The translations under genes were made by a program, and so were the position numbers. Shown piece by piece: positions 1 through 5,849 of a DNA stretch of 7,288 nucleotides. Below the pieces are notes generated by a model. It worked only from the letters and a program-made list of their open reading frames with translations, was not told the DNA's origin and did not search any database. The stretch is from contig CAJTZR010000095.1 in NCBI GenBank assembly GCA_910584035.1, forward strand, positions 1 through 7,288. The letters are read 5' to 3'. Each line of letters begins with the position of its first letter. The first letter of the stretch is position 1. Source of the DNA: an uncultured Christensenella sp. Its GTDB lineage: Bacteria > Bacillota > Clostridia > Christensenellales > UBA3700.

Positions 1-8
1 AGCCATTA

Positions 9-55
9 TGGCGCCTCAAACAGGACTCGAACCTGTGACACTTCGGTTAACAGCC
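9..55 (-). tRNA. 3' fragment of tRNA-Asn(GTT), probable att core
   Basis: Read on the minus strand this is the 3' half of a tRNA. It has an anticodon loop CTGTTAA with anticodon GTT (49-51), the 3' anticodon-stem strand CCGAA, a T arm with ACAGG/CCTGT closing the loop TTCGAGT, an acceptor strand and an encoded CCA at 9-11. The 5' half is missing. Left of the loop only GG of the anticodon stem remains, then TAAAA replaces the expected pairing bases, and no D arm follows. It cannot be a working tRNA. A duplicate of a tRNA 3' half ending near the anticodon loop is the usual scar of tyrosine-integrase insertion. Because the copy is oriented 3' end to the left, the element should lie on its right, with an intact tRNA-Asn at the other end outside the window. 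Confidence 0.85.
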
Positions 56-70
56 TTTTATGATGTGCCA

Positions 71-95
71 AAAAGCCAGTAAAATCAAGGCTTTT
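71..95. repeat. inverted repeat beside att core
   Basis: AAAAGCC (71-77) and GGCTTTT (89-95) form a 7-bp stem with an 11-base loop, between the tRNA fragment and the tandem repeats. It may be a protein-binding site of the recombination region, such as for an excisionase, or a weak terminator. Function is unknown. Confidence 0.4.
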
Positions 96-100
96 AGAGA

Positions 101-124
101 TTTGACCAAACTTTTGACCACACT
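101..124. repeat. tandem 12-bp direct repeat, probable integrase arm sites
   Basis: TTTGACCAAACT (101-112) is followed immediately by TTTGACCACACT (113-124), differing at one base. Short direct repeats about 50 bases inside a tRNA-derived core match the layout of arm-type sites bound by the N-terminal domain of tyrosine integrases. The binding role is inferred from position; the repeat itself is plain in the sequence. Confidence 0.55.
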
Positions 125-165
125 TTTTCAAAGCTAATTCGCCAATAATTTTAGAAAAAAATTAA

Positions 166-237
166 TAAATCGGCTAGCCGATTTAAATTAAAATCGAACT
201 TTGTTCGATTAATAACAAAGCGTACTTGTACGCTTTG
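166..237. repeat. cluster of four adjacent palindromes
   Basis: Four hairpin-forming units follow one another with almost no spacer. There is a perfect 20-bp palindrome at 166-185 (centre GGCTAGCC). An overlapping CGATTT/AAATCG unit spans 179-196. An 8-bp stem spans 192-210 (AATCGAAC, loop TTT). A 10-bp stem spans 216-237 (CAAAGCGTAC, loop TT). The shared CGATTT and TCGAA sequences let neighbouring units pair alternatively. None has a clear T-tract typical of a terminator. Position beside the element end suggests a recombination, replication-origin or packaging structure, but nothing in the sequence decides between these. Confidence 0.6.
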
Positions 238-267
238 GAATTTGTTTGTAATAAGGCTTGATTTACA

Positions 268-366
268 CGAGAATAGAGCAACCCCTTGCTAAAAATTCCA
301 GCTTTTTGAGCTGTCGCTAACAAAAAATACTGAATTTTTTTACGCAAGGGGGTTGCTCTAATTTCG
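268..366. repeat. long imperfect stem-loop with internal hairpins
   Basis: The outer arms 268-289 and 344-366 pair over about 22 bases with two mismatches and one bulged G; the core is TAGAGCAACCCCTTGC against GCAAGGGGGTTGCTCTA. Inside, AAAAATTC (291-298) pairs with GAATTTTT (332-339), and CAGCT/AGCTG (299-303 and 309-313) makes a terminal hairpin. GCTGTCGCT also occurs as a direct repeat at 310-318 and 366-374. A 64-codon TTG-started minus-strand frame over 183-377 is better explained as a by-product of this structure. It could be a structured RNA, a single-strand origin or packaging signal, or a small non-autonomous repeat. Confidence 0.6.
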
Positions 367-377
367 CTGTCGCTCAA

Positions 378-445
378 ACCTATACAAGACTATATCTCCA
401 CCCGGCACGGCTGGCTTACTTTAGCCCCGATTTTCATACGCTTTT
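378..445. other. spacer after the operon, no gene seen
   Basis: This stretch lies between the long stem-loop and the end of the last operon gene. It holds a more G+C-rich patch around 398-412 and a weak GGCT/AGCC inverted pair, but no convincing terminator with a T-tract and no coding frame I would defend. Confidence 0.4.
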
Positions 446-676
446 TTATTTCACTATACTATTTGTATTTTTTAATTTGTTCAAACATCTAACACAAGTT
501 ACTTGTTGCCCCTCCCAAAAACTCCAATCGCTTAATCTTCCTGGTTTTGTTCCACAAAGTGCAACTCCATTTTTTACTGCGTGATAAATTGTTCCTGCAC
601 CTCTTTCGTTCCCATCACATAATCGACCTGTTTTTCTTAAAATTTTATAATCTTTTTTCATTAGTCCTATTTCCAT
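446..676 (-). CDS. small Cys/His (zinc-ribbon-like) protein
   Basis: A 76-aa basic protein, last in the operon. It has C20, H32, C41 and the pair C61-V-R-C64 (VTCVRC). The spacing resembles small phage and element proteins in which a His or Cys pair and a C-x2-C knuckle bind zinc; metal binding is inferred. There are no membrane segments and no recognisable catalytic motif. The ATG at 674-676 is preceded by AGGGGTG at a good distance, and this ribosome site overlaps the TAG stop of the upstream PP-loop gene, so translation is probably coupled. An internal ATG (residue 6) has a weaker upstream site. The function is unknown; nucleic-acid binding or a partner role for the preceding enzyme is possible. 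Confidence 0.7.
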   Translation of the reverse strand: MEIGLMKKDYKILRKTGRLCDGNERGAGTIYHAVKNGVALCGTKPGRLSDWSFWEGQQVTCVRCLNKLKNTNSIVK

Positions 677-685
677 ATGTCACCC

Positions 686-1732
686 CTAATATTTAATAAA
701 ATCTTTACCGTATATATTATTAATCACATCAATGCAATGTTTCATACCTAACCCCTTTGAGTTTGGTTGCCATAAACCTTGCTCATTGTATTCTCCGCCA
801 TTCATACAGTAATCATATTGTCTTGGGTATGTTCGTTTAAGCATTTGAAATCTACCCTCGCCTTTCTCTTCTTGACAACCAAACGCACAAAACATACAAC
901 CAGTTCTTTTACATTTAGTAGTAGTTAATGTTCCAGTATCACATAACAAATAATCATAGTAATTGCCATTTTTATCAACATAAACAATATCACCATATAC
1001 ATCTGCAATTTTTATATTGTTATCTTTTATGTATAGCAAAATATCTTGTTCAGTCCAAAATGACATTGGGTTACTTATTGGACTTTTCATATCAAAGCCA
1101 TTGCAACCATTTTTTAGCCATTGTTGTGTTCTTAATCTGCTTTCTTTGGCTAGTTGTGCTGTCATAGGATACTTGTCATATAATTTTGTAAATAATTCTA
1201 GGGGTTTCTTTTTCATAATACTGCAACATTTTGAGCCTATTATAAAATCTACATATAACATTGCCTCGTATTTTTTTAAATTATATATACTTATATTTCC
1301 GTTTTTATCAAGTGCTTTTCCTTGTAATTTTAACAAGCGATAGTTATATGTACCATCATTCCTTTCTAAAACCTTTCTTCCTTGTTCAATACATTCAGCA
1401 ATTTCTTTCCCAAAGAATGGATAACCATATTTTTTAATCACATCTACAAAAAGCATTTCTGGTTTTATTATCGTTACATTATCAAAACTCTTGACAAATT
1501 TTCGTATTTTGGGATATTCTAAGCCAGTATCAACAAATACAGCCTCAATTTCGGGATACATTCGCCTTGCAATGTCTAACAACACTGTGCTATCCTTTCC
1601 ACCACTAAATGACACATAAACTCCATCAACTCCATAATGGTTTACCCACTCCCTAATACGGGCTTGAGTTTTTGCAATTTTAATGTCAAGTGGAAGTGAT
1701 TGCAAGATTTTTAGTTCTTCAATTGTTCTCAT
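686..1732 (-). CDS. PAPS reductase/DndC-like PP-loop protein
   Basis: A 348-aa member of the adenine-nucleotide alpha-hydrolase (PP-loop) superfamily, closest by motif to phosphoadenosine-phosphosulfate reductase-like proteins of phages and elements. The PP-loop SFSGGKDS spans residues 41-48, followed by LLDIARRMYP, VFVDTGLEYP (66-75) and IIKP (88-91). CC at 169-170 and a C-terminal cluster C274-x4-C279-x2-C282-x3-C286 are candidate Fe-S or zinc ligands, as in DndC-type sulfur-transfer proteins. It is longer than classical CysH, so a housekeeping sulfate-assimilation role is unlikely. The family activates a substrate by adenylation, often before sulfur transfer; the substrate here is unknown. 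GAGAGGT precedes the ATG, and the methyltransferase gene ends 11 bases upstream. A linked role in DNA or RNA modification is inferred from this neighbour. Confidence 0.88.
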   Translation of the reverse strand: MRTIEELKILQSLPLDIKIAKTQARIREWVNHYGVDGVYVSFSGGKDSTVLLDIARRMYPEIEAVFVDTGLEYPKIRKFVKSFDNVTIIKPEMLFVDVIKKYGYPFFGKEIAECIEQGRKVLERNDGTYNYRLLKLQGKALDKNGNISIYNLKKYEAMLYVDFIIGSKCCSIMKKKPLELFTKLYDKYPMTAQLAKESRLRTQQWLKNGCNGFDMKSPISNPMSFWTEQDILLYIKDNNIKIADVYGDIVYVDKNGNYYDYLLCDTGTLTTTKCKRTGCMFCAFGCQEEKGEGRFQMLKRTYPRQYDYCMNGGEYNEQGLWQPNSKGLGMKHCIDVINNIYGKDFIKY

Positions 1733-1743
1733 TCTTTACCTCT

Positions 1744-2466
1744 CTATTCTAAAAACATTGTTATTTGCCCATCTGCTCGTATCTTGTTTAGACGATTAAT
1801 AGCATTATTATAATGTTCTTCTTTAATCTCACACGCAATAAATTGTCTATTTAATTCACTGCAGGCAACGGCTGTTGTTCCACTGCCAACAAACGGGTCA
1901 AATATAATGTCGTTTGCTTTGCTACTGTTTATTACAAAGTTTTTTATTATTTGCAAAGGCTTGATTGTTGGATGCTGAAATTTTGCTTTATCTAACCTAT
2001 TTGTATAAGTCACATAATACTTTTTCTTTGTGAAATAATCTCCACCCAACAGAACCCCTTTTTGCCTAAAAAATAAGCAATATTCAGTGTCACATATAAA
2101 GGTATTGTTCCCCGTTGGCACTGCATTTTCTTTGTGCCAAGTTATAAGCTCCCAATAGCAACCTTTTTTCGTTACAAAATAGTCCAACAAGTATTGTAAT
2201 TGTTTTTTACTACACCAAATATAAATATTAATCTTTTTCAACACTCTTACAAACTCGTCTAGTATTGAATAATCAAAGCTGTAAGACAAATCAACTATTT
2301 GTTGAAAATGCAATTTTTTAGTTTTACCAAATGCCCCTGCACTATGATTAACCTCTAACTCGTATGGTGGATCAGTTATTATCAAATCAATGCTTTTATT
2401 TGGTATCTGCTTAATCAATTCGTAGCAATCTGCTAAGTATATTTTATTTAATTCTAAGCCGTCCAT
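1744..2466 (-). CDS. DNA methyltransferase, beta-class N6-A/N4-C
   Basis: A 240-aa S-adenosylmethionine-dependent DNA methyltransferase. The catalytic motif IV TDPPY lies at residues 31-35, and the cofactor-binding motif I, DPFVGSGTT, comes late at 190-198. This motif order is the beta class. HPTIKP (165-170) is the conserved segment just before motif I, and ACEIKEEHYNNA (211-222) follows it. The short middle portion (about 40-160) must hold the target recognition region; the target site cannot be read from the sequence. DPPY fits amino methylation of adenine or N4-cytosine. No restriction endonuclease is adjacent, so it is an orphan methylase, perhaps protecting the element. The start is firm: AGGAGGT four bases before ATG, inside the end of the upstream gene, overlapping it by 23 bases. 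Confidence 0.92.
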   Translation of the reverse strand: MDGLELNKIYLADCYELIKQIPNKSIDLIITDPPYELEVNHSAGAFGKTKKLHFQQIVDLSYSFDYSILDEFVRVLKKINIYIWCSKKQLQYLLDYFVTKKGCYWELITWHKENAVPTGNNTFICDTEYCLFFRQKGVLLGGDYFTKKKYYVTYTNRLDKAKFQHPTIKPLQIIKNFVINSSKANDIIFDPFVGSGTTAVACSELNRQFIACEIKEEHYNNAINRLNKIRADGQITMFLE

Positions 2467-2662
2467 TACTACCTCCTGCAGGCTCAGATATTATTTTGTA
2501 ATTTATATCTATGTACACTCGATATAGATTGCTGTTGCCTCTGTTTGCGTACAAGTCAGATATTGAATAAGATTGTACTTGCTCGTTGTTATATACAAAT
2601 TCCTTGTAATACTCTTGTGCAAGCTCGCACTCTTCTTTTGTTCCCATCACTCTAATTTTCAT
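2444..2662 (-). CDS. DUF3970-like small phage protein
   Basis: A 72-aa soluble protein starting MKIRVMGTKEEC, with SYSISDLYANRGNSNLYRVY at 31-50. I recognise this pattern as DUF3970, a small family of unknown function common in Firmicute phages and integrative elements; this is from memory. It has no membrane segment and no catalytic motif. The predicted form is a compact alpha/beta fold, with strands around 2-6, 31-35 and 46-56. AGAGGTG sits before the ATG at 2660-2662. The gene starts 2 bases after the ASCH gene stops, and its 3' end overlaps the start of the methyltransferase by 23 bases, containing that gene's ribosome site. The three are very likely translated together. Confidence 0.75.
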   Translation of the reverse strand: MKIRVMGTKEECELAQEYYKEFVYNNEQVQSYSISDLYANRGNSNLYRVYIDINYKIISEPAGGSNGRLRIK

Positions 2663-2664
2663 AT

Positions 2665-3270
2665 TTACACCTCTAGCTCTTCAACATAGCACCAACCTTG
2701 TGGTGGTCTTGTTAGACAAATAAATTGTCTATTAACACAATCATAATTACTATTTTTACAAACTTTTTCAATATAGCAATTATGCGTTTTGCCAAAAAAA
2801 CAAGTATGAATATCTTTAAACTCACTCAACTCTTTTGGCTTGTCATAGATTTTTAGTTGTGATATTTGCCAACCATATAAGAGTTTACCTTTTGCATATT
2901 CAGCCTTTTCCTCATCAGTCAGACAATCTTCAAGGCGTTCTCCTCTTTTATCCCAAAAATCATAATTGAAAAATTTTTGAATCATTGGGTTATAATCGGG
3001 TATACACTCATCAACATAATCACAAACAAACTCGCCTATTACTTTGCCTAAAAATGGTCGCATTAAAGGTTGATACTCTTTAGGTATTCTATTAAACGAT
3101 TTTTTACTTTTGCTACAATAAATATGTACTTTTTTATTCCAATATTTATCTTTTGGAAAATCTTTTCTAACCTCAACTTTTTTATATTGTGGAATATCCC
3201 ACCCCATAAGTCGTGCGATTATCAAAAACACATAATATGATTGAATACTTATCATTACTTCTTTATTCAT
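2665..3270 (-). CDS. ASCH/PUA-like domain protein
   Basis: A 201-aa protein of the ASCH (PUA-like beta-barrel) type seen in clostridial phages. Family-like segments in order are VMISIQ (5-10), KVEVRKDFPK (31-40), VHIYCS (48-53), GKVIGEFVCD (75-84), YGWQISQLKIYDKPKELSEF (132-151) and LTRPPQGWCYVEE (186-198). The usual GEKT-type turn near residue 25 is replaced by IARLMGWDIPQYK, an apparent insertion. ASCH and related PUA-like folds bind RNA or modified bases, and some hydrolyse modified nucleosides; the ligand here is unknown. AAAAGGAGT four bases before ATG and a 2-base gap from the ATPase gene show operon membership. Neighbouring methyltransferase and PP-loop genes make a role in reading or processing a modified base plausible but unproven. 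Confidence 0.8.
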   Translation of the reverse strand: MNKEVMISIQSYYVFLIIARLMGWDIPQYKKVEVRKDFPKDKYWNKKVHIYCSKSKKSFNRIPKEYQPLMRPFLGKVIGEFVCDYVDECIPDYNPMIQKFFNYDFWDKRGERLEDCLTDEEKAEYAKGKLLYGWQISQLKIYDKPKELSEFKDIHTCFFGKTHNCYIEKVCKNSNYDCVNRQFICLTRPPQGWCYVEELEV

Positions 3271-3272
3271 AT

Positions 3273-3443
3273 TTACTCCTTTTCAATTTCTTTTGCTTTT
3301 TTCTTTGCCAATTTTTCAGCTTCTGCGATAGCTTTTCTCTCAGCTTTCTTTTTTTCTTTCTCAGCTTCAGCCTTTGCTTTCTTTTCGGCTTGCTTTCTCT
3401 CTTTTTCTGCCTCTTTTTCTGCATTTGCTTTTGCTGTAAGCTC
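3273..3443 (-). repeat. low-complexity Lys/Glu/Ala tail coding region
   Basis: The 3' end of the ATPase gene encodes about 55 residues built almost only from A, E, K and R, with AEAEK and AEKE-like units recurring every 5-8 residues. On the plus strand this appears as a pyrimidine-rich stretch of repeated CTTT and TCTG-like words. A long single alpha-helix or coiled coil is expected. Such sequence is prone to slippage and to false plus-strand open frames. Confidence 0.7.
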
Positions 3444-5567
3444 TTCTTTCCAATTTGGCGTTTTCATATCTAAATAGCAATAGCTATTTTGCTGTTCTTG
3501 TTCACTTTCTTTCATTTTAGTGCCAGAATAGCTATTGAATTTTAATATACCACTTTCGCTTTCTCTTACTCTGTTCTCAAAAAAGTCTAAATGGCTATCA
3601 GTTTTATATCTGTCGCTATACAATTTGCCATTACATTCATACATTTTTACTTTTCTAATTTCACTATCCAAAGTGCCTTCTTCAACCTCTCTAGTTCCCA
3701 CTTTGTAGCCATAACGATTTTTTCGTCTATAATAAATATCAAAAGCTTTTTTATGTATATACTTTAAAAAGTAATGTATTAATGTATTGTCGCCTCTGCG
3801 ATATCTTATTTCGTCATCAAAATTGACAAATAATTTATTTGCAAGCCACATTATAGATTTTTCTATCCAAAAGAATGGTAATGTGTTTTTTTCTTTGCTT
3901 GGACGCAACATATGTTCAATAGTACATAACTCTCTTGCATCTGCACCAACTGACATCACTCTTTGGCTGTCTTTTAATTCTTTGTAAAAACAGAAACCCA
4001 TAATCTCAGCACCCATATGTCTACCTAATTTTTCCGTCATTGTAATTCCGTCATTTTTAGGATTTGCATAAGCACTGTCTGTGCTATCTTTTAAGGTACT
4101 TGGTGCATTTTTTTGTTCTTTATCTGCCTCAGCAATACACACAATCCCAAACTCAAGAGAGTTACTTTCTTTATTGTCTATGATTTTCTTGCCCATTCGC
4201 AATAAATCAAAGTTTAGAATTTTGCTGTAATAACTAACCTTTTCAAAATCTTTTTCAAAATCAAAGAAATCGTTATTCCAACGAATAGTATTGCCCTCCG
4301 TCATAGGAACTTTATCTTCTCTTATTGCATAGTTAGATATAATGAACGAACTTTGACAAACATAGATTAAATGTAATTTTGCATAATTTGCTAACACATT
4401 AAACAACTTTTCTACAGCAATACCATTGTAATAATTCATTCCATACAAATCTGCGTTATAACCAAACAAGTCGTGTTCTCCGTTATTATATGCACACTCA
4501 ATTTCGGTTACTTTATCCTTACATTTAACTAAATTGAATATTTTACCATTTCGTATATCTTGCTCAATATCTAATTCAAAAAGTAGCCATGGAAAGTTTG
4601 AAAACATATCTCGACAGATTCTTTTCCTGTTTTCAGCTTCTATTGTGAATTTGACTGACCAACTAAGTGCGTCATTTGTAACATTTTTAGTTTTTCCACT
4701 GCCTTGAACACCCGTTTTGCAAGTTTCCATATCGGAACCATCAAGTTGCTTTTGATTATACTCTTCAAAGCCTTGTAGTCTTATAATTCCTATTTTTTGA
4801 CGCCATTTATCTACTAAAAGTATTGCTATTGGTACAAGTACAAATGGGCTTAACATTGCTATATATTTCGTGTTGATTATTGTATATTTTAATATTTCAT
4901 ACAAAGCCGTGAAATCAAACGAAAAACAAAAGTAAAAGTAAAATGGTATCAACGGCAACAAAATTGATAGCAAATTTAGATTAAGCACCCAAATTACAAT
5001 CAACAATAATCTTGATAACCTACTACTTTTCAAATACTGCACATAATCTTTAATGTATTTGCTAGTTGGCGTTATTGAAAATCTTGAAAAGCCTTTAAAT
5101 GCTTTTAATGGTAGCGTATCTTTTCCGTGTTTATTGTTCGTTTTCATATACAAAAACACTACTGCTTTTTTTATTAGGATAAATATTGGCAAAACTATCA
5201 TTGCTATTGTCATTGCTTTTGTAAGCCAAATTAATAGATTAACAAAAAATCTGCCATATGTACCACTATTTATGTACAACATCCCCCAAACTCTAAGTTT
5301 AGCCACAAATATAGCCGAATTTTCGGGCAATAGTATTATTCCGCCATTGCCTCCAGTCTCTGTAGGTATTGTTGGTAGCGGAGCTTGTCCATCTGTTGCT
5401 GAAGAATTGAATAAATGCAATAAAAACTCCCAACCAAGCTTTGCAGCGTTCGCTAAATCTTTGTACGCTCCTGAAAAAATGAAAATAGAGCAAATTATTG
5501 ATATGCAAATTAACAAAATAGTGCCAAATTTGAATTTATTTTTATCTAAAAACGCTTTAAATTTCAT
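3273..5567 (-). CDS. membrane P-loop ATPase, Zot/inovirus-like
   Basis: A 764-aa membrane ATPase. There is a transmembrane helix at about 13-33, an external loop 34-107 with a Pro/Gly-rich stretch, and further hydrophobic segments near 108-140, 184-216 (probably two) and 234-252. A cytoplasmic ATPase domain follows. Walker A is GVQGSGKT (286-293), and a Walker B-like strand GIVCIAE ends in E480. RH at 516-517, QR at 535-536 and GADAREL at 541-547 follow, a pattern I associate with Zot-like morphogenesis ATPases of filamentous phages, including Firmicute ones. The C terminus (about 706-764) is a Lys/Glu/Ala-rich coiled coil. The likely role is pumping ssDNA or assembling virions at the membrane. 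VirD4/TraG coupling or FtsK/HerA-type translocation are alternatives. AAAGGAGT lies five bases before ATG. Confidence 0.75.
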   Translation of the reverse strand: MKFKAFLDKNKFKFGTILLICISIICSIFIFSGAYKDLANAAKLGWEFLLHLFNSSATDGQAPLPTIPTETGGNGGIILLPENSAIFVAKLRVWGMLYINSGTYGRFFVNLLIWLTKAMTIAMIVLPIFILIKKAVVFLYMKTNNKHGKDTLPLKAFKGFSRFSITPTSKYIKDYVQYLKSSRLSRLLLIVIWVLNLNLLSILLPLIPFYFYFCFSFDFTALYEILKYTIINTKYIAMLSPFVLVPIAILLVDKWRQKIGIIRLQGFEEYNQKQLDGSDMETCKTGVQGSGKTKNVTNDALSWSVKFTIEAENRKRICRDMFSNFPWLLFELDIEQDIRNGKIFNLVKCKDKVTEIECAYNNGEHDLFGYNADLYGMNYYNGIAVEKLFNVLANYAKLHLIYVCQSSFIISNYAIREDKVPMTEGNTIRWNNDFFDFEKDFEKVSYYSKILNFDLLRMGKKIIDNKESNSLEFGIVCIAEADKEQKNAPSTLKDSTDSAYANPKNDGITMTEKLGRHMGAEIMGFCFYKELKDSQRVMSVGADARELCTIEHMLRPSKEKNTLPFFWIEKSIMWLANKLFVNFDDEIRYRRGDNTLIHYFLKYIHKKAFDIYYRRKNRYGYKVGTREVEEGTLDSEIRKVKMYECNGKLYSDRYKTDSHLDFFENRVRESESGILKFNSYSGTKMKESEQEQQNSYCYLDMKTPNWKEELTAKANAEKEAEKERKQAEKKAKAEAEKEKKKAERKAIAEAEKLAKKKAKEIEKE

Positions 5568-5570
5568 TTT

Positions 5571-5783
5571 TTACTCCTTTAAATACAACATTTGCTTTGT
5601 TTTTTCGCAAAAAATTGTATTTTCGTCCAAAAATTTTATTGCAAAGTCTTTTTCATTATCCTTGATAAGCATTATATTTTGCTCGCACTCAGATACAACA
5701 TAATAAGTTGCTTTTTTGTTTTCAATAATCAACACTTTATCATTCCTATTCGCTCCGTAGTGATAGAAAAACGACGCAATCAT
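5571..5783 (-). CDS. small protein of unknown function, start uncertain
   Basis: I do not recognise this protein of up to 70 aa. It is hydrophilic, without a membrane segment, and looks beta-rich (KVLIIENKKATYYVV, NIMLIKD, FAIKFLDE, NTIFCEKTKQMLYLKE). The gene is supported by its 3' end: its last codons and TAA contain the AAAGGAGT ribosome site of the ATPase gene, which starts 3 bases later. The ATG at 5781-5783 is doubtful because it lies in the loop of a strong terminator hairpin and has no ribosome site. GTG at 5733-5735 (TAGGA eight bases before) or TTG at 5730-5732 would give about 54 aa. A 5'-truncated gene cut at the junction is another possibility. A chaperone or accessory role for the ATPase would be a guess. 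Confidence 0.5.
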   Translation of the reverse strand: MIASFFYHYGANRNDKVLIIENKKATYYVVSECEQNIMLIKDNEKDFAIKFLDENTIFCEKTKQMLYLKE

Positions 5784-5799
5784 TTCTGACTGCGCCGTT
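5770..5799 (-). terminator. rho-independent terminator
   Basis: On the minus strand a 13-bp stem (5787-5799 with 5770-5782, two G-T wobbles) closes a GAAA tetraloop and runs into TTTTTC. This is a strong intrinsic terminator, well placed to end the 6336-5850 operon. A T-run also follows it on the plus strand (about 5805-5809), so it may work in both directions. It directly precedes the seven-gene operon, which would therefore need its own promoter or readthrough. Confidence 0.8.
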
Positions 5800-5812
5800 C
5801 TGCGTTTTTCTT

Positions 5813-5818
5813 ATTATA
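5813..5818 (-). promoter_or_regulatory. possible -10 box before the seven-gene operon
   Basis: TATAAT on the minus strand, preceded by CTGAA. No acceptable -35 hexamer lies 16-18 bases upstream. The start point would fall about seven bases before the terminator hairpin, making the hairpin the very 5' end of the transcript. It is the only promoter-like sequence I see for the seven-gene operon and may be chance in AT-rich DNA. Confidence 0.22.
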
Positions 5819-5849
5819 TTCAGTTAAAAACAGTTATCTCATTGAAAAT

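Larger units (their letters stand above)
6..161 (-). pseudogene. possible integrase C-terminal tail running through att
   Basis: A 51-codon minus-strand frame is open from just after a TAA at 162-164 to a TAA at 6-8, passing through the tRNA fragment. It includes the peptide KKCGQKFGQ encoded by the TTTGACCA repeats and ends in LFEAP. Tails of this sort, with repeated GQ- or GV-containing residues, occur in my memory of integrases whose genes abut their attP site. No integrase catalytic residues lie upstream, since the frame is closed and palindromic DNA follows. At best it is the residue of a lost integrase gene. It may equally be a chance reading of arm-type binding sites. Confidence 0.2.
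9..5800. mobile_element. putative integrated element, left end at tRNA-Asn
   Basis: The left boundary is the tRNA-Asn 3' fragment. Inside are palindrome-rich non-coding DNA and a co-directional seven-gene operon with phage or integrative-element families: a Zot-like membrane ATPase, an ASCH protein, a DUF3970-like protein, a DNA methyltransferase and a PAPS-reductase-like protein. No integrase, replication protein, coat protein or relaxase is visible. The right boundary is uncertain. I place it provisionally near the terminator at 5770-5799, where base composition appears to change, but no second att copy is seen there. The element may instead continue past 7288 and include the type I restriction genes. 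A degraded filamentous prophage and an integrative plasmid-like element are both possible. Confidence 0.4.

Noticed and set aside
166..366. CRISPR array or retron RNA
   Set aside because: The repeats are palindromes of differing sequence without regular spacers, and no Cas or reverse transcriptase gene is present.
183..377. 64-codon minus-strand open frame over the palindrome region
   Set aside because: It starts with TTG, has only a weak ribosome-site candidate, and most of its length is set by the long stem-loop and hairpins. It reads as a by-product of structured non-coding DNA.
928..1343. Two plus-strand frames inside the PP-loop gene
   Set aside because: They are antisense to a gene with clear conserved motifs (SGGKDS and the Cys cluster) and have no family resemblance of their own.
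1744..2466. Methyltransferase as part of the type I restriction system at the right
   Set aside because: It is a small beta-class single-subunit enzyme in a different operon. HsdM proteins are much larger gamma-class enzymes.
3213..3477. Plus-strand frames rich in Phe, Ser and Leu that look like membrane proteins
   Set aside because: They are antisense shadows of the Lys/Glu/Ala coiled-coil tail of the ATPase gene.
5053..5703. 216-codon plus-strand frame
   Set aside because: It lies opposite the N-terminal membrane part of the ATPase gene and the small upstream gene. Those have good ribosome sites and operon spacing; this frame has neither.
5811..5832. A dif-like XerCD site as the element's right end, since filamentous phages often use dif
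   Set aside because: The AT-rich sequence resembles a Firmicute dif only loosely, and no matching copy is seen at the left end, which is a tRNA site instead.
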